Part shown: positions 16,446-25,365 of the stretch, in pieces
Layout: each line of letters starts with the position of its first letter
Position numbering within the stretch: position 1 is the stretch's first letter
Source: Bacteroidales bacterium UBA5266
GTDB lineage: Bacteria > Bacteroidota > Bacteroidia > Bacteroidales > WCHB1-69
Direction of reading: 5' to 3'
Length of the DNA: 39,032 bases
Assembly: GCA_002411545.1 (NCBI GenBank)
Contig: DHTG01000054.1
Location: forward strand, 1-39,032
Notes under the pieces: generated by a model
Database searches by the model: none
What the model saw: the letters and a program-made list of their open reading frames with translations, nothing else
What the model was told of the DNA's origin: nothing
Position numbers and translations under genes: made by a program

Positions 16446-18446
16446 ATGCCTTTTAACTTACAGGCCCCATTTAAACCATCTGGCGATCAACCAGAAGCTA
16501 TTTCACAACTCGTGAAAGGATTACAACAAGGTCTTGAAAATCAAACATTATTGGGTGTTACAGGTTCCGGCAAAACTTTTACTATTGCCAATGTATTGCA
16601 AAAAATGAATCGTCCTACTCTGGTAATGAGTCATAATAAAACATTGGCCGCTCAATTATACAGTGAATTCAAAGAGTTCTTTCCGGATAATGCAGTCGAA
16701 TATTTTGTTTCCTATTATGATTACTATCAACCCGAAGCATACTTGCCAACCACCAACACTTACATTGAAAAAGATCTTTCTATCAATGAAGAGCTGGAAA
16801 AACTACGTCTTAGTACAACTTCGGCTTTACTATCAGGAAGAAGAGATATTATTGTTGTATCTTCCGTATCTTGCATATATGGGATTGGCAATCCGGAAGA
16901 GTTTGCAAAAAACACGATTAATCTTACGTGTGGGCAAAAAATTAGTAGGAATAAATTATTACATGACTTTGTAGGTAGTTTATATAGTAGAACAGAAGTA
17001 TACTTAGAACGAGCAAAGTTCAGGGTAAAAGGCGATATTGTTGATATATTCCCTGCTTACAGCGACATCGCCTATCGTATTACTTTTTGGGGCGACGAAA
17101 TTGAAAGCATGGAATCGATTGATCCTATCAAAGGATTTTCTATTGAATTGATAAATGAACTCACCATTTATCCGGCCAATATCTTTGTCACCTCACAAGA
17201 CACTATACATCAAGCTATCAAAGAAATTCAAATAGATTTAAAAGTCCAGGTAGATTATTTTAAAGAAATTGGGAAACATCTTGAAGCTAAACGATTAGAA
17301 GATAGAGTCAACTACGACATCGAAATGATTAAAGAACTGGGATATTGTTCAGGGATAGAAAACTATTCACGTTATTTCGACAAACGTAAACCCGGCACAC
17401 GACCATTCTGTCTGATAGATTATTTTCCTGATGATTTTATTTTAATTATTGACGAAAGCCATGTGAGCATTCCACAAATCAAAGGCATGTACGAAGGCGA
17501 CCGCTCCCGAAAAATCAATTTAGTAGAATATGGATTTCGTTTGCCGGCAGCATTAGACAATCGTCCCTTACGATTTGAAGAATTCCAATCCATCATTGGA
17601 CAAACCATCTATATATCGGCCACTCCGGCAGACTTTGAGCTTGAAATGTCACAAGGAGCAATTGTGGAACAAGTGGTAAGACCAACAGGTTTACTTGACC
17701 CCATCATTGAAATAAGACCCTGCTTAAATCAAATCGATGATTTATTGGAAGAAATTAATAAAATAGTTCAAAACAAAGAGCGTGTTTTAGTTACGACACT
17801 CACCAAACGCATGGCTGAAGAGCTTAGCCGATATTTACAACGTATTGACATAAAGACTCAATACATACATTCCGATGTAGACACTTTAGAACGAATTGAA
17901 ATATTGGACAATTTAAGAGAAGGAGCCATTGATGTGCTTATTGGTGTAAACTTATTACGCGAAGGCTTAGATTTACCCGAAGTTTCATTGGTTGCTATTT
18001 TAGATGCAGACAAAGAAGGATTCCTACGTTCCGAACGTTCATTGACTCAAACGGCCGGAAGAGCCGCACGAAATGTAAACGGTAAAGTTATTTTTTATGC
18101 AGATAAAATCACGCAATCCATGCAAAAAACAATGGATGAAACCAACCGAAGACGGGAAAAACAAATTGCTTATAACCTAAAAAACAATATTTATCCCCAA
18201 AGCATTCAACGTACACGACTCTCCTTGAAAGGCGAATCCCAGCAAAAAAAATATGAGGATAATGGGAACAAAAACAACCAATTAGTAGCAGAAGAAAATC
18301 ATATAAATTATTTATCTCCCAAAGAAATCAACAACCTTATTCTATCCAAACAAAAGGCTATGGAAAAAGCTGTTAAAGAATTAAATTTTATGGAAGCTGC
18401 TCGTTTACGCGATGAAATCAACTTCCTTAAAAACCTAAGAGATTGA
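16446..18446 (+). CDS. uvrB: Excinuclease ABC subunit B
   Basis: 666 residues, close to the usual length. The Walker A motif GVTGSGKT is at 37-44. The beta-hairpin YYDYYQPEAYLPTTNTYIEKD (split here: YYDYYQPEAYL then PTTNTYIEKD) is at about 92-112 and clamps DNA. LIIDESH is the Walker B region, and TQTAGRAARN is helicase motif VI. The C-terminal UVR domain (KAMEKAVKELNFMEAARLRD) binds UvrC. It verifies lesions in nucleotide excision repair with UvrA and UvrC, which are not in the window. The start is set by the MPFNLQAPFKPSGDQPEAI block. Confidence 0.98.
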   Translation: MPFNLQAPFKPSGDQPEAISQLVKGLQQGLENQTLLGVTGSGKTFTIANVLQKMNRPTLVMSHNKTLAAQLYSEFKEFFPDNAVEYFVSYYDYYQPEAYLPTTNTYIEKDLSINEELEKLRLSTTSALLSGRRDIIVVSSVSCIYGIGNPEEFAKNTINLTCGQKISRNKLLHDFVGSLYSRTEVYLERAKFRVKGDIVDIFPAYSDIAYRITFWGDEIESMESIDPIKGFSIELINELTIYPANIFVTSQDTIHQAIKEIQIDLKVQVDYFKEIGKHLEAKRLEDRVNYDIEMIKELGYCSGIENYSRYFDKRKPGTRPFCLIDYFPDDFILIIDESHVSIPQIKGMYEGDRSRKINLVEYGFRLPAALDNRPLRFEEFQSIIGQTIYISATPADFELEMSQGAIVEQVVRPTGLLDPIIEIRPCLNQIDDLLEEINKIVQNKERVLVTTLTKRMAEELSRYLQRIDIKTQYIHSDVDTLERIEILDNLREGAIDVLIGVNLLREGLDLPEVSLVAILDADKEGFLRSERSLTQTAGRAARNVNGKVIFYADKITQSMQKTMDETNRRREKQIAYNLKNNIYPQSIQRTRLSLKGESQQKKYEDNGNKNNQLVAEENHINYLSPKEINNLILSKQKAMEKAVKELNFMEAARLRDEINFLKNLRD

Positions 18447-18497
18447 CTTTCTAGACATTTCCACAAACAAATAAACCTTTAAAAACTTTATCAATAG

Positions 18498-18528
18498 TTG
18501 ATTTTATGTGTAAAAATTAGTAATTTTG
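18498..18528 (+). promoter_or_regulatory. Candidate promoter for the small single-pass protein
   Basis: TTG at 18498-18500 and TAATTTTG at 18521-18528 are separated by 20 bases, the usual Bacteroidota -33/-7 spacing. The promoter places the true start at 18558 and rules out the in-frame TTG at 18498. Confidence 0.6.
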
Positions 18529-18557
18529 CACAAATTTTCAAAAAAATATTACAAGTT

Positions 18558-18716
18558 ATGAATAAGGATAAAATTCTCACAAGTATTGCATTAAGTGTTG
18601 GGATTATCCTATCATTTTTAATTGCTGGTTTGTCCTTTTATTACACAAAAGGACCAACAAATCAAGCAAAGAAAACTATACATGGGGCGGCGCTTTCAAT
18701 ACTTCATCAAAAATGA
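18558..18716 (+). CDS. Small single-pass membrane protein
   Basis: 52 residues from ATG at 18558 (MNKDKILTSIALSVGII). A hydrophobic helix spans about 8-29, followed by a short polar tail FYYTKGPTNQAKKTIHGAAL. An upstream in-frame TTG would add 20 residues but overlaps the promoter and is rejected. No family is recognised. The presence of its own promoter and a tidy gap on both sides supports a real gene, perhaps a membrane-complex subunit or regulator, but no function can be assigned. Confidence 0.6.
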   Translation: MNKDKILTSIALSVGIILSFLIAGLSFYYTKGPTNQAKKTIHGAALSILHQK

Positions 18717-18775
18717 AAAGAGCGAGCATTAATATGAAATTAACATATTACGTTAAATAATAACTACATATATTT

Positions 18776-19321
18776 ATGGATAAAACATTACAAGAATTCG
18801 ACGAAGTAATCAAGCAATGCAAAAATGTTTTTGTGAAAAAAATGAAAGATTACGGTATTGCATGGCGAATTTTACGTATCACATCCATAACCGACCAAAT
18901 ATATATTAAGGCACAACGAATCAGAAGTATTGAAGAAAAGGGCACTCATAAAGTTAGAGAAGGGGTTGTCTCTGAATTTATCGGAATCGTAAACTATGCC
19001 TTAATGGCTCAAATGCAACTACATTTAGGAATTGCTTCTGTTGAAAACATAACTATGCCAGATGAAGAAGTAATTAGACTTTATAATCACTATGTACAAC
19101 AGGCCAAAGAATTACTAATGAATAAAAACCACGATTATGACGAAGCCTGGCGAAACATGCGTACCAGCTCTTATACCGACATTATTTTAATGAAACTTTT
19201 ACGGATAAAACAAATCGAAAACAACCACGGTAATACTCTCATTTCAGAAGGTTTAGATGCCAACTTTTACGATATTTTCAATTATGCCGTTTTTGCATTG
19301 ATAAAATTTAACGAAAAATAA
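18776..19321 (+). CDS. DUF1599 family protein (tandem-repeat, nucleotide-modification-associated)
   Basis: 181 residues made of two homologous halves: KDYGIAWRILRITSITDQIY with KAQRIRSIEEKG at about 22-54, and HDYDEAWRNMRTSSYTDIIL with KLLRIKQIENNHG at about 120-152. The repeated DYxxAWRxxR core and following RI(R/K)xIE segment are the DUF1599 signature. The domain has been grouped with proteins linked to nucleotide modification, but the cellular role in Bacteroidota is unproven. It is cytoplasmic with no membrane segment. It precedes a BT_3928-type gene by 7 bases, a pairing conserved in Bacteroides. Confidence 0.85.
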   Translation: MDKTLQEFDEVIKQCKNVFVKKMKDYGIAWRILRITSITDQIYIKAQRIRSIEEKGTHKVREGVVSEFIGIVNYALMAQMQLHLGIASVENITMPDEEVIRLYNHYVQQAKELLMNKNHDYDEAWRNMRTSSYTDIILMKLLRIKQIENNHGNTLISEGLDANFYDIFNYAVFALIKFNEK

Positions 19322-19328
19322 TATCATC

Positions 19329-20696
19329 ATGTCTTTTTGTTTAACAGTAAGTTATCGCAAAGAACATAAAAATTTTATGTATTATGTGCGTCACTTTTCC
19401 CGTATTTTTATTGGAATTTTGTTTGTTTTTTCAGGTTATGTAAAAGCCGTTGACCCTTTTGGCGGTGCATTGAAATTTGAAGAATATTTTGCTTCTTTTG
19501 GTATGGATTTTATGATTCCTTTATCCATGTCTTTTTCCATCCTGTTAAATGTCGCCGAATTCATCATAGGATTTGCCCTACTCTTTAGCATACAAATACA
19601 ACTTTTTGCATGGGCTTTGTTACTATTTATGCTTTTCTTTACGGTGTTAACTTTTTGGTTAGCGTATGCATTAGATATAGTTGCACTTTTTAATTCATTG
19701 TTTAACACCAATTATCACATTTTTGTTGTTACCGATTGTGGATGCTTTGGTGATTTTATTACCTTAAGTAATAAAGCAACTTTTTACAAAAATATCGTTT
19801 TTCTGTTCTTTACATTAATTATAATAATAGAGCGTAACAGATATAAAAAACAAAGTTTTCATTATATCACCCAATGGATGCCTCTCCTATTGGGCTTAGG
19901 CTTGGTATTATTCATCCAAATTCATTGCCTACGACATGAACCTTGGCATGATTTCCGTCCTTGGAAAAAAGGAAACTTCATAGCTGCTGAAACCTATTCT
20001 GAAGCACCTATAGTAGATTATGTATTTCAATACCAAAACAATAAAAATAAAACTATAAAAGAATTAAGTGTAGATGAATTAATGAAAATCTCAGAAGATA
20101 GTTTACAAAGTATAGATTTTGAAAACAACTACACCTATCTTGATCGTAAAGAAAAAATCATTCACCCCGGAACACATGCCAAACTTTCTGATTTTTCCAT
20201 CATGGATATTGAAAAAAACATGGATTTAAAAGAATCGATCATAGAACAAAAGGAATTTCATTTTATACTATTTATTCATGATATCACAAAATCTAATCTT
20301 AGCAATTTTGATGAAATCAATGCGATGGCAAGCCAATGCATTAACAACAACATACCCTTTATTGCTGTTACAGGCTCAACCGTAAATGAAATCAATGAAT
20401 TTAAATCCAAGTATAAAATTGATTTCCCCATTTATTTTAGTGATGAAACCCCTCTTAAAACTGCCATTCGTAACAATCCGGGATTAATATTATTAAAGGA
20501 TGGATATGTAATGGACAAATGGAGTTTTAGGGACATTCCAAACTTCGAAAACTTAAAAGTAAAAATCGAAGCATATAACTTAAAACTTAAAAAATATAAA
20601 AGCAACCACCCTCCTATTTTACCAAACGGAGTAAATTTAGATTCCATGCATCTTATACACAAAAATATTACTAACGTAGCAAATCCTAATGAATAA
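19329..20696 (+). CDS. BT_3928-like membrane protein with DoxX/MauE domain and thioredoxin-like tail
   Basis: 455 residues from the first ATG; the start at 19377 (MYYVRHFSRIF) fits family alignments better and would give 439 residues. The N-terminal part has four or five membrane helices with the conserved FSGYVKAVDPFGGALKFEEY motif of the DoxX/MauE group and a TDCGCFGDF motif with C137 and C139 before the fourth helix. A separate periplasmic helix follows. The C-terminal region (about 280-420) resembles a thioredoxin fold (HFILFIHDI, ending NPGLILLKDG) but has no CxxC. A redox role is plausible. The 3' end overlaps nadE by 8 bases. Confidence 0.8.
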   Translation: MSFCLTVSYRKEHKNFMYYVRHFSRIFIGILFVFSGYVKAVDPFGGALKFEEYFASFGMDFMIPLSMSFSILLNVAEFIIGFALLFSIQIQLFAWALLLFMLFFTVLTFWLAYALDIVALFNSLFNTNYHIFVVTDCGCFGDFITLSNKATFYKNIVFLFFTLIIIIERNRYKKQSFHYITQWMPLLLGLGLVLFIQIHCLRHEPWHDFRPWKKGNFIAAETYSEAPIVDYVFQYQNNKNKTIKELSVDELMKISEDSLQSIDFENNYTYLDRKEKIIHPGTHAKLSDFSIMDIEKNMDLKESIIEQKEFHFILFIHDITKSNLSNFDEINAMASQCINNNIPFIAVTGSTVNEINEFKSKYKIDFPIYFSDETPLKTAIRNNPGLILLKDGYVMDKWSFRDIPNFENLKVKIEAYNLKLKKYKSNHPPILPNGVNLDSMHLIHKNITNVANPNE

Positions 20697-21537
20697 TCTG
20701 GAAGACGACATAAAAGCAAACTTTCTCACTTTCATATCAACGGAAAGCGATTTAAAACATGCTATCCAAAGCATACAAATTCAAACAGAAAATTATATTC
20801 AAAAACATGCTATTAAATCATTGGTTCTTGGCATTTCGGGAGGCATCGACAGTGCTTTTGCTGCAGCATTGTTACGTCCGGTATGCGATAGAATGAATAT
20901 ACCTTTAATAGGTCGCTCCATTAGTATAGAAACAAATACTTCAGAAGAAATTGAACGATCTATATTAGTAGGAGAAAGTTTTTGTCATGACTTTTCACAT
21001 ATGGACTATTCAAACATTTATATGCATTTCAAAAACATACTACCCGAATTAGACAATTCCTTATTATCAAAACTAAGAACCGGAAATTGCAAAGCTCGTA
21101 TTCGCATGATAGCCCTATATGATTTAGCACAAAAAAATCAAGGCATTGTAATTTCAACAGATAACTTTACGGAATATTTAACGGGATTTTGGACACTTCA
21201 TGGCGATGTAGGCGATTATGCCCCTTTTGCTCAGCTTTGGAAAACGGAAGTATATTTAGCATCAAAATTACTGGCTAATCAAAACACGGGAAATGCAAAA
21301 AAAGCCTTGCATGTATGCATTGATGCAGTTCCAACCGATGGTCTTGGTATTTCATTATCTGATACAGAACAACTAGGTGTTTCTAACTATGATGAAGCTG
21401 ATACTATTTTCATCAATTACTTTAATGGAGATATTTCTCTTGAAAACCATGTACTTATTAAACGTTACTTTGCATCTTCCTATAAAAGATCCAACCCAAT
21501 AATGATTGAAAGAAAAAATTTATTAAACAAACATTAA
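20689..21537 (+). CDS. nadE: NAD(+) synthase, ammonia-dependent
   Basis: 282 residues. The ATP-pyrophosphatase P-loop LGISGGIDSAF at 48-58 and the later block STDNFTEYLTGFWTLHGDVGDYAPFAQLWKTEV identify NadE; only its parts STDNFTEYLTGFWT and GDVGDYAPFAQ are needed. It lacks an N-terminal nitrilase (glutaminase) domain, so ammonia is the direct amide donor or it depends on a separate glutaminase. It adenylates and amidates deamido-NAD in the last step of NAD synthesis. It overlaps the end of the BT_3928-like gene. The T9SS operon starts 302 bases later. Confidence 0.95.
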   Translation: MNNLEDDIKANFLTFISTESDLKHAIQSIQIQTENYIQKHAIKSLVLGISGGIDSAFAAALLRPVCDRMNIPLIGRSISIETNTSEEIERSILVGESFCHDFSHMDYSNIYMHFKNILPELDNSLLSKLRTGNCKARIRMIALYDLAQKNQGIVISTDNFTEYLTGFWTLHGDVGDYAPFAQLWKTEVYLASKLLANQNTGNAKKALHVCIDAVPTDGLGISLSDTEQLGVSNYDEADTIFINYFNGDISLENHVLIKRYFASSYKRSNPIMIERKNLLNKH

Positions 21538-21712
21538 GTATTGATAATTAACAATATAATAAATATTTTAAAATTTAAATTCATTACATATTACATTACA
21601 TTCACATAATTTTCTGTTTTTTATATAAACAACAACAAACAATAAAAAAAATAAACATTCAAAAGTATGCAAAAAAAGTTTTACCAATAATGTATATTTT
21701 TATACTTTTGCT

Positions 21713-21720
21713 TTTTAGAA
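21713..21720 (+). promoter_or_regulatory. Candidate -7 promoter element for the porP-gldKLMN operon
   Basis: TACTTTTG matches TAnnTTTG and lies 119 bases before the porP start, so the transcript would have a long leader. No internal promoter as good as this one is seen further down the operon. Confidence 0.55.
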
Positions 21721-21728
21721 ATATAGAG

Positions 21729-21793
21729 GTAACTTTTCTTTAAAATAAATGAAACCTTTTTAGGTAAAAACAAGTATAAGAAAAGAAAGTTAC
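21729..21793 (+). promoter_or_regulatory. Structured 5' leader of the T9SS operon
   Basis: GTAACTTT (21729-21736) and AAAGTTAC (21786-21793) are perfectly complementary, and the pairing extends with TTCTT against AAGAA across a bulge. Inside it ACCT-TTTT-AGGT (21754-21765) forms a small hairpin. No known riboswitch or leader family is recognised; a regulatory role is inferred. Confidence 0.4.
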
Positions 21794-21839
21794 GAGCATA
21801 AAAAAATAAATAAAGAATAATGTCTGAAAGATTAATCAT

Positions 21840-22856
21840 ATGAAAAAGGAAATATATCTTTTATTTGTAATTTTATTTTTCGTGTGGCGCAGTGAAGCAC
21901 AGCAAGATCCACAATTCACACAATACATGTATAGTGATTTATTGATAAACCCGGGTGTAGCTGGTAGCGCCGGAATATGTGCCACTGGTCTTTTCAGACA
22001 ACAATGGGCAGGTTTTAATGAAGTTATTATTGATACAGTTACCGGTAAAGAGAAAAAATTTTCTACTTCTCCTCAAGAAATTCTTTTAACACTCCATGCT
22101 CCCATAAAAATATTACACGGAGGTCTAGGTCTATCTATTTATCAAGACAGATATGGTTATCAAAATGACATAGCTGCTAAATTAGCTTATTCTTTTAAAT
22201 TCAATATCAGTGGAGGATCTTTAGGCATAGGTATTGCAGGCGATTTTTTAAGCCGAACCATCCGCGATGGCTTCAATCCCAGAAATCCCGACGATCCGGC
22301 GATTCCTCAATCAGGTAAATCAGATTTTTTCGTGGACTTATCATTTGGCGCTTTCTACATAAATCCCGATAAATGGTATGCAGGAGTAAGTGCTACTCAT
22401 TTATTAACCGGTGAAGGTGCAAATACACATCAATCGACAAAAAGACATGTTTACCTCTATGGCGGATACAGTTTCCCCCTTCCATTCAATCCAAACTGGA
22501 CTTTGAAACCAAGCGCTATGTTTAAAACAGATTTAACCACAGTCCAGTTTGACTTAACTGCTGTAGCAGAATGGAATAAAATTGTTTGGGGTGGTTTAAG
22601 TTGGCGTATAGCCGGCTTGGATGCAGTGGCCATCATTATGGGAGCAAAGCCTTTCATTAATTCTTCCAGTGCAATTCGTGGTTTGGAAGTGGGTGTTGCA
22701 TATGATATCACCACCTCTCACTTAGGATATAATCATAAAAGAAGTTTTGGTAGCCCTGAAATAATGATTAAATATTGCTTTAACATTATACCTACTACTT
22801 CTAGTTATGGATATAAAGGGACTCGTCTATTAGGAAATAAACCTATTGAATATTAA
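21840..22856 (+). CDS. porP: T9SS outer-membrane protein, PorP/SprF family
   Basis: 338 residues. A signal peptide ends near SEAQQ (about residue 21), directly followed by the family signature DPQFTQYMYSDLLINPGVAG. The rest alternates short polar and aromatic strands as expected for an outer-membrane beta barrel, and ends with a substrate- or ring-facing tail. PorP/SprF proteins bind the secretion ring or act in surface attachment of cargo. It is the first gene of the operon, as in Porphyromonas gingivalis, and is followed by gldK after 66 bases. Confidence 0.93.
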   Translation: MKKEIYLLFVILFFVWRSEAQQDPQFTQYMYSDLLINPGVAGSAGICATGLFRQQWAGFNEVIIDTVTGKEKKFSTSPQEILLTLHAPIKILHGGLGLSIYQDRYGYQNDIAAKLAYSFKFNISGGSLGIGIAGDFLSRTIRDGFNPRNPDDPAIPQSGKSDFFVDLSFGAFYINPDKWYAGVSATHLLTGEGANTHQSTKRHVYLYGGYSFPLPFNPNWTLKPSAMFKTDLTTVQFDLTAVAEWNKIVWGGLSWRIAGLDAVAIIMGAKPFINSSSAIRGLEVGVAYDITTSHLGYNHKRSFGSPEIMIKYCFNIIPTTSSYGYKGTRLLGNKPIEY

Positions 22857-22922
22857 AAAAAATGTATCATCCATATAATAAATTAGAAAAATAATAGTTA
22901 TTCATATATAAATTTTTGAGAT

Positions 22923-24371
22923 ATGAAGAATTTGATCTTAACATTAGCGGTTCTAGTTGCAGTTGTAATAATTACAGGATGCAACAACTCGGGCAACGGT
23001 CAATTAATTGGAGCTCAAGACAGAATGCAATATAATGAAGAAGTTCCTTTTGGAATGCAATTCGTTTCTTATGGCCATTTTATGATGGGGGTCGGAGATC
23101 AAGACCCTACCTATTCTATGACTTATAGTGCAAGAAATGTCACAGTTCAAGCATTTTGGATGGACCAAACCGAAATCACCAACAACGAATATCGTCAATT
23201 CGTGGAATGGGTAGTCGATTCAATCATACATGTTCAGTTGGGAGAAACCTTAGACGAGGAAGAAAATGAACATTACGTCAAATACGGCAAAAATGAAGGA
23301 GGTGAAGAACACGAAGAAGGTGAAGTTAAAGAACCTAAAATAATAAATTGGGATACTAAAATAGATTGGGAATCTCAAGATGAAGAATACCGTGCCGCTT
23401 TATCATACCTATTGATTGAACCTGCAGCTGGTAATGAAAGGTATTATCATTATAAAATGAATGATATGGATATTAAAAAATTAGTATTCGAATATTGGTG
23501 GTATGATAAAAGAGCTTACAAAGATGATGAGGTACAAGGTGCTGCATTTAAAGAATTCGATAATGTGGATCCTCAAACGAAAGATATGGGTATGTTCTCG
23601 AACAGACCTACTGCCTATAATCAAGGTGGAAAACCTTTCTTGAGACATGAAAGAATCAATGTTTATCCTGATACTTTATGTTGGATTCATGACTTTGTCC
23701 ATTCATTCAACGAACCTCTTACAAATAGTTATTTTTGGCATCCTGTGTACGATAACTACCCTGTAGTGGGTATTAGTTGGAAACAGGCTCGAGCCTTTTG
23801 TGCATGGCGGACTCACATCCGAAATGCATACCTACTCTCTCAAGAATGGGCTTATGAAAACGAATTCAGGCTGCCTAATGAAGCTGAATGGGAATGGGCA
23901 GCAAGAGGCAATGCAAACGAGAATCCCTATCCTTGGGGAGGTCCTTATACACAAAATGCCAATGGTTGTTTCTTAGGAAACTTCAAGCCAAACAGAGGTA
24001 ATTACAGTGCTGATGGTGGAATGCAAACTGTTGTTGTTGCACATTATCACGCTAACGATTGGGGCTTATATGATATGGCCGGTAATGTTTCCGAATGGTG
24101 CGAAGATGCATACAATGAATCTGCACATAATTTCGGACATGACTTAAATATGCAATACACTTATTTTGCAAAAGATTCTGATGAGCCTACACTAAAAAGA
24201 AAAGTAATCAGAGGTGGTTCTTGGAAAGACATCAGTCACTATATAAACACACATACCAGAACCTATGCCTACCAAGATACAGGTAAATCTTATATAGGAT
24301 TTAGATGTGCACAAACTTATTTAGGCCGTGCATATGGTGATAATTTAGCAACCTCTTCAAACGTATATTAA
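22923..24371 (+). CDS. gldK: T9SS ring lipoprotein GldK/PorK
   Basis: 482 residues. The lipobox VIITGC gives lipidated C20. A formylglycine-generating-enzyme-like (SUMF1) domain runs to the end, with the blocks GMQFVSYGHFMMG, FWMDQTEITNNEYRQF, RLPNEAEWEWAARG, YDMAGNVSEWCEDAYN, RKVIRGGSWKD and YIGFRCAQTY. GldK has lost sulfatase-activating function and makes the outer-membrane-anchored ring with GldN. An acidic, low-complexity stretch at about 109-137 interrupts the early part of the domain. Gap to gldL is 57 bases. Confidence 0.95.
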   Translation: MKNLILTLAVLVAVVIITGCNNSGNGQLIGAQDRMQYNEEVPFGMQFVSYGHFMMGVGDQDPTYSMTYSARNVTVQAFWMDQTEITNNEYRQFVEWVVDSIIHVQLGETLDEEENEHYVKYGKNEGGEEHEEGEVKEPKIINWDTKIDWESQDEEYRAALSYLLIEPAAGNERYYHYKMNDMDIKKLVFEYWWYDKRAYKDDEVQGAAFKEFDNVDPQTKDMGMFSNRPTAYNQGGKPFLRHERINVYPDTLCWIHDFVHSFNEPLTNSYFWHPVYDNYPVVGISWKQARAFCAWRTHIRNAYLLSQEWAYENEFRLPNEAEWEWAARGNANENPYPWGGPYTQNANGCFLGNFKPNRGNYSADGGMQTVVVAHYHANDWGLYDMAGNVSEWCEDAYNESAHNFGHDLNMQYTYFAKDSDEPTLKRKVIRGGSWKDISHYINTHTRTYAYQDTGKSYIGFRCAQTYLGRAYGDNLATSSNVY

Positions 24372-24428
24372 TAAGTATAAACTATTTATAAATAACAATT
24401 AAAATAACAATTAAAAAAAATTAGATCT

Positions 24429-25319
24429 ATGGGTTTTAATGAATTAGTAAGAAGTAAACCGTATAAAAATTTCATGGCGAAATTATACGGAATTGGAGCA
24501 GCAGTTGTAATTTCTGGTGCATTATTTAAAATTCTTCACTTACCGGGCGCTAATATAATGCTACTATTAGGTATGGGAACGGAATCTATCATTTTCTTCT
24601 TTTCCGCTTTCGAACCTCTTCACGTGGAATATAATTGGGCTTTAGTTTATCCTGAATTAGCATTAGGCGAAGAACATGATAAACCTTCGAAAGATAAGAA
24701 AAAACTAAGTGGTTCCATCACTCAACAACTTGACAATGCTCTTACCGAAGCTAAAATCGGACCTGAACTTTTAGAAAGTCTGGCTTCCGGGATGAGAAAC
24801 CTAAGTGATAATGCCAAACAATTATCCGGTATGTCAGATGCAGTAGTAGCAACCGATGGATATGTTACAAACTTAACAAAAGCCTCAGAATCCGTTAGAA
24901 ACTTATCCGTTGCTTACGAAAAAACAAGTGAAAATATTGAATCTTCCTTAAATAAAACACAAAGTTATTTTACGAATGTTGAAAAAGCATCCAGTGCAGT
25001 AGGTAATTTAGCGAATGTCTACGAATCAACTATTCACAGTATGACATCAGGAGCTAATTATAATGAAGAAGTCAGTCGTTTATCGAAAAACCTTTGCGCT
25101 ATTAATGCAGCCTATGAGCTTCAACTACAAAGCACAAACGAAACGTTAAATATTTCAAAATCATTAGATGGTCATCTTAAAACTTTGACAACTAATTTAG
25201 AAGAATCAACTAACAACATTCTAAATTACAAAGAACAAGTTGATAAGCTAGCGAAAAACGTAAGTAAACTGAATGATATTTACGGAAATATGTTAGCTGC
25301 AATGAGCAATAAGATGTAA
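24429..25319 (+). CDS. gldL: T9SS inner-membrane motor protein GldL/PorL
   Basis: 296 residues. Two membrane helices lie at about 19-39 and 42-62, with YGIGAAVVISGALFKILHLPG in the first and MGTESIIFFFSAFEP in the second. E52 is in the position of the conserved membrane glutamate (E49 in Flavobacterium johnsoniae) thought to carry protons. The remaining 230 residues are a long cytoplasmic coiled-coil rich in Ser, Asn and Ala. With GldM it forms the proton-driven motor that powers secretion. Confidence 0.95.
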   Translation: MGFNELVRSKPYKNFMAKLYGIGAAVVISGALFKILHLPGANIMLLLGMGTESIIFFFSAFEPLHVEYNWALVYPELALGEEHDKPSKDKKKLSGSITQQLDNALTEAKIGPELLESLASGMRNLSDNAKQLSGMSDAVVATDGYVTNLTKASESVRNLSVAYEKTSENIESSLNKTQSYFTNVEKASSAVGNLANVYESTIHSMTSGANYNEEVSRLSKNLCAINAAYELQLQSTNETLNISKSLDGHLKTLTTNLEESTNNILNYKEQVDKLAKNVSKLNDIYGNMLAAMSNKM

Positions 25320-25365
25320 ATTTAATTAATAAATTTGGTTTTAAATATTAAAATATAGATAATAT

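Larger units (their letters stand above)
21538..21839 (+). other. 302-base intergenic region with the T9SS operon leader
   Basis: It separates nadE from porP. The first 170 bases are AT-rich with no gene or clear hairpin seen. The later part holds a candidate promoter (21713-21720) and a paired leader (21729-21793). Confidence 0.8.

Noticed and set aside
18498..18716. Longer version of the small membrane protein starting at TTG
   Set aside because: The TTG is the likely -33 element and the extra residues lie before the -7 element, so they would not be transcribed.
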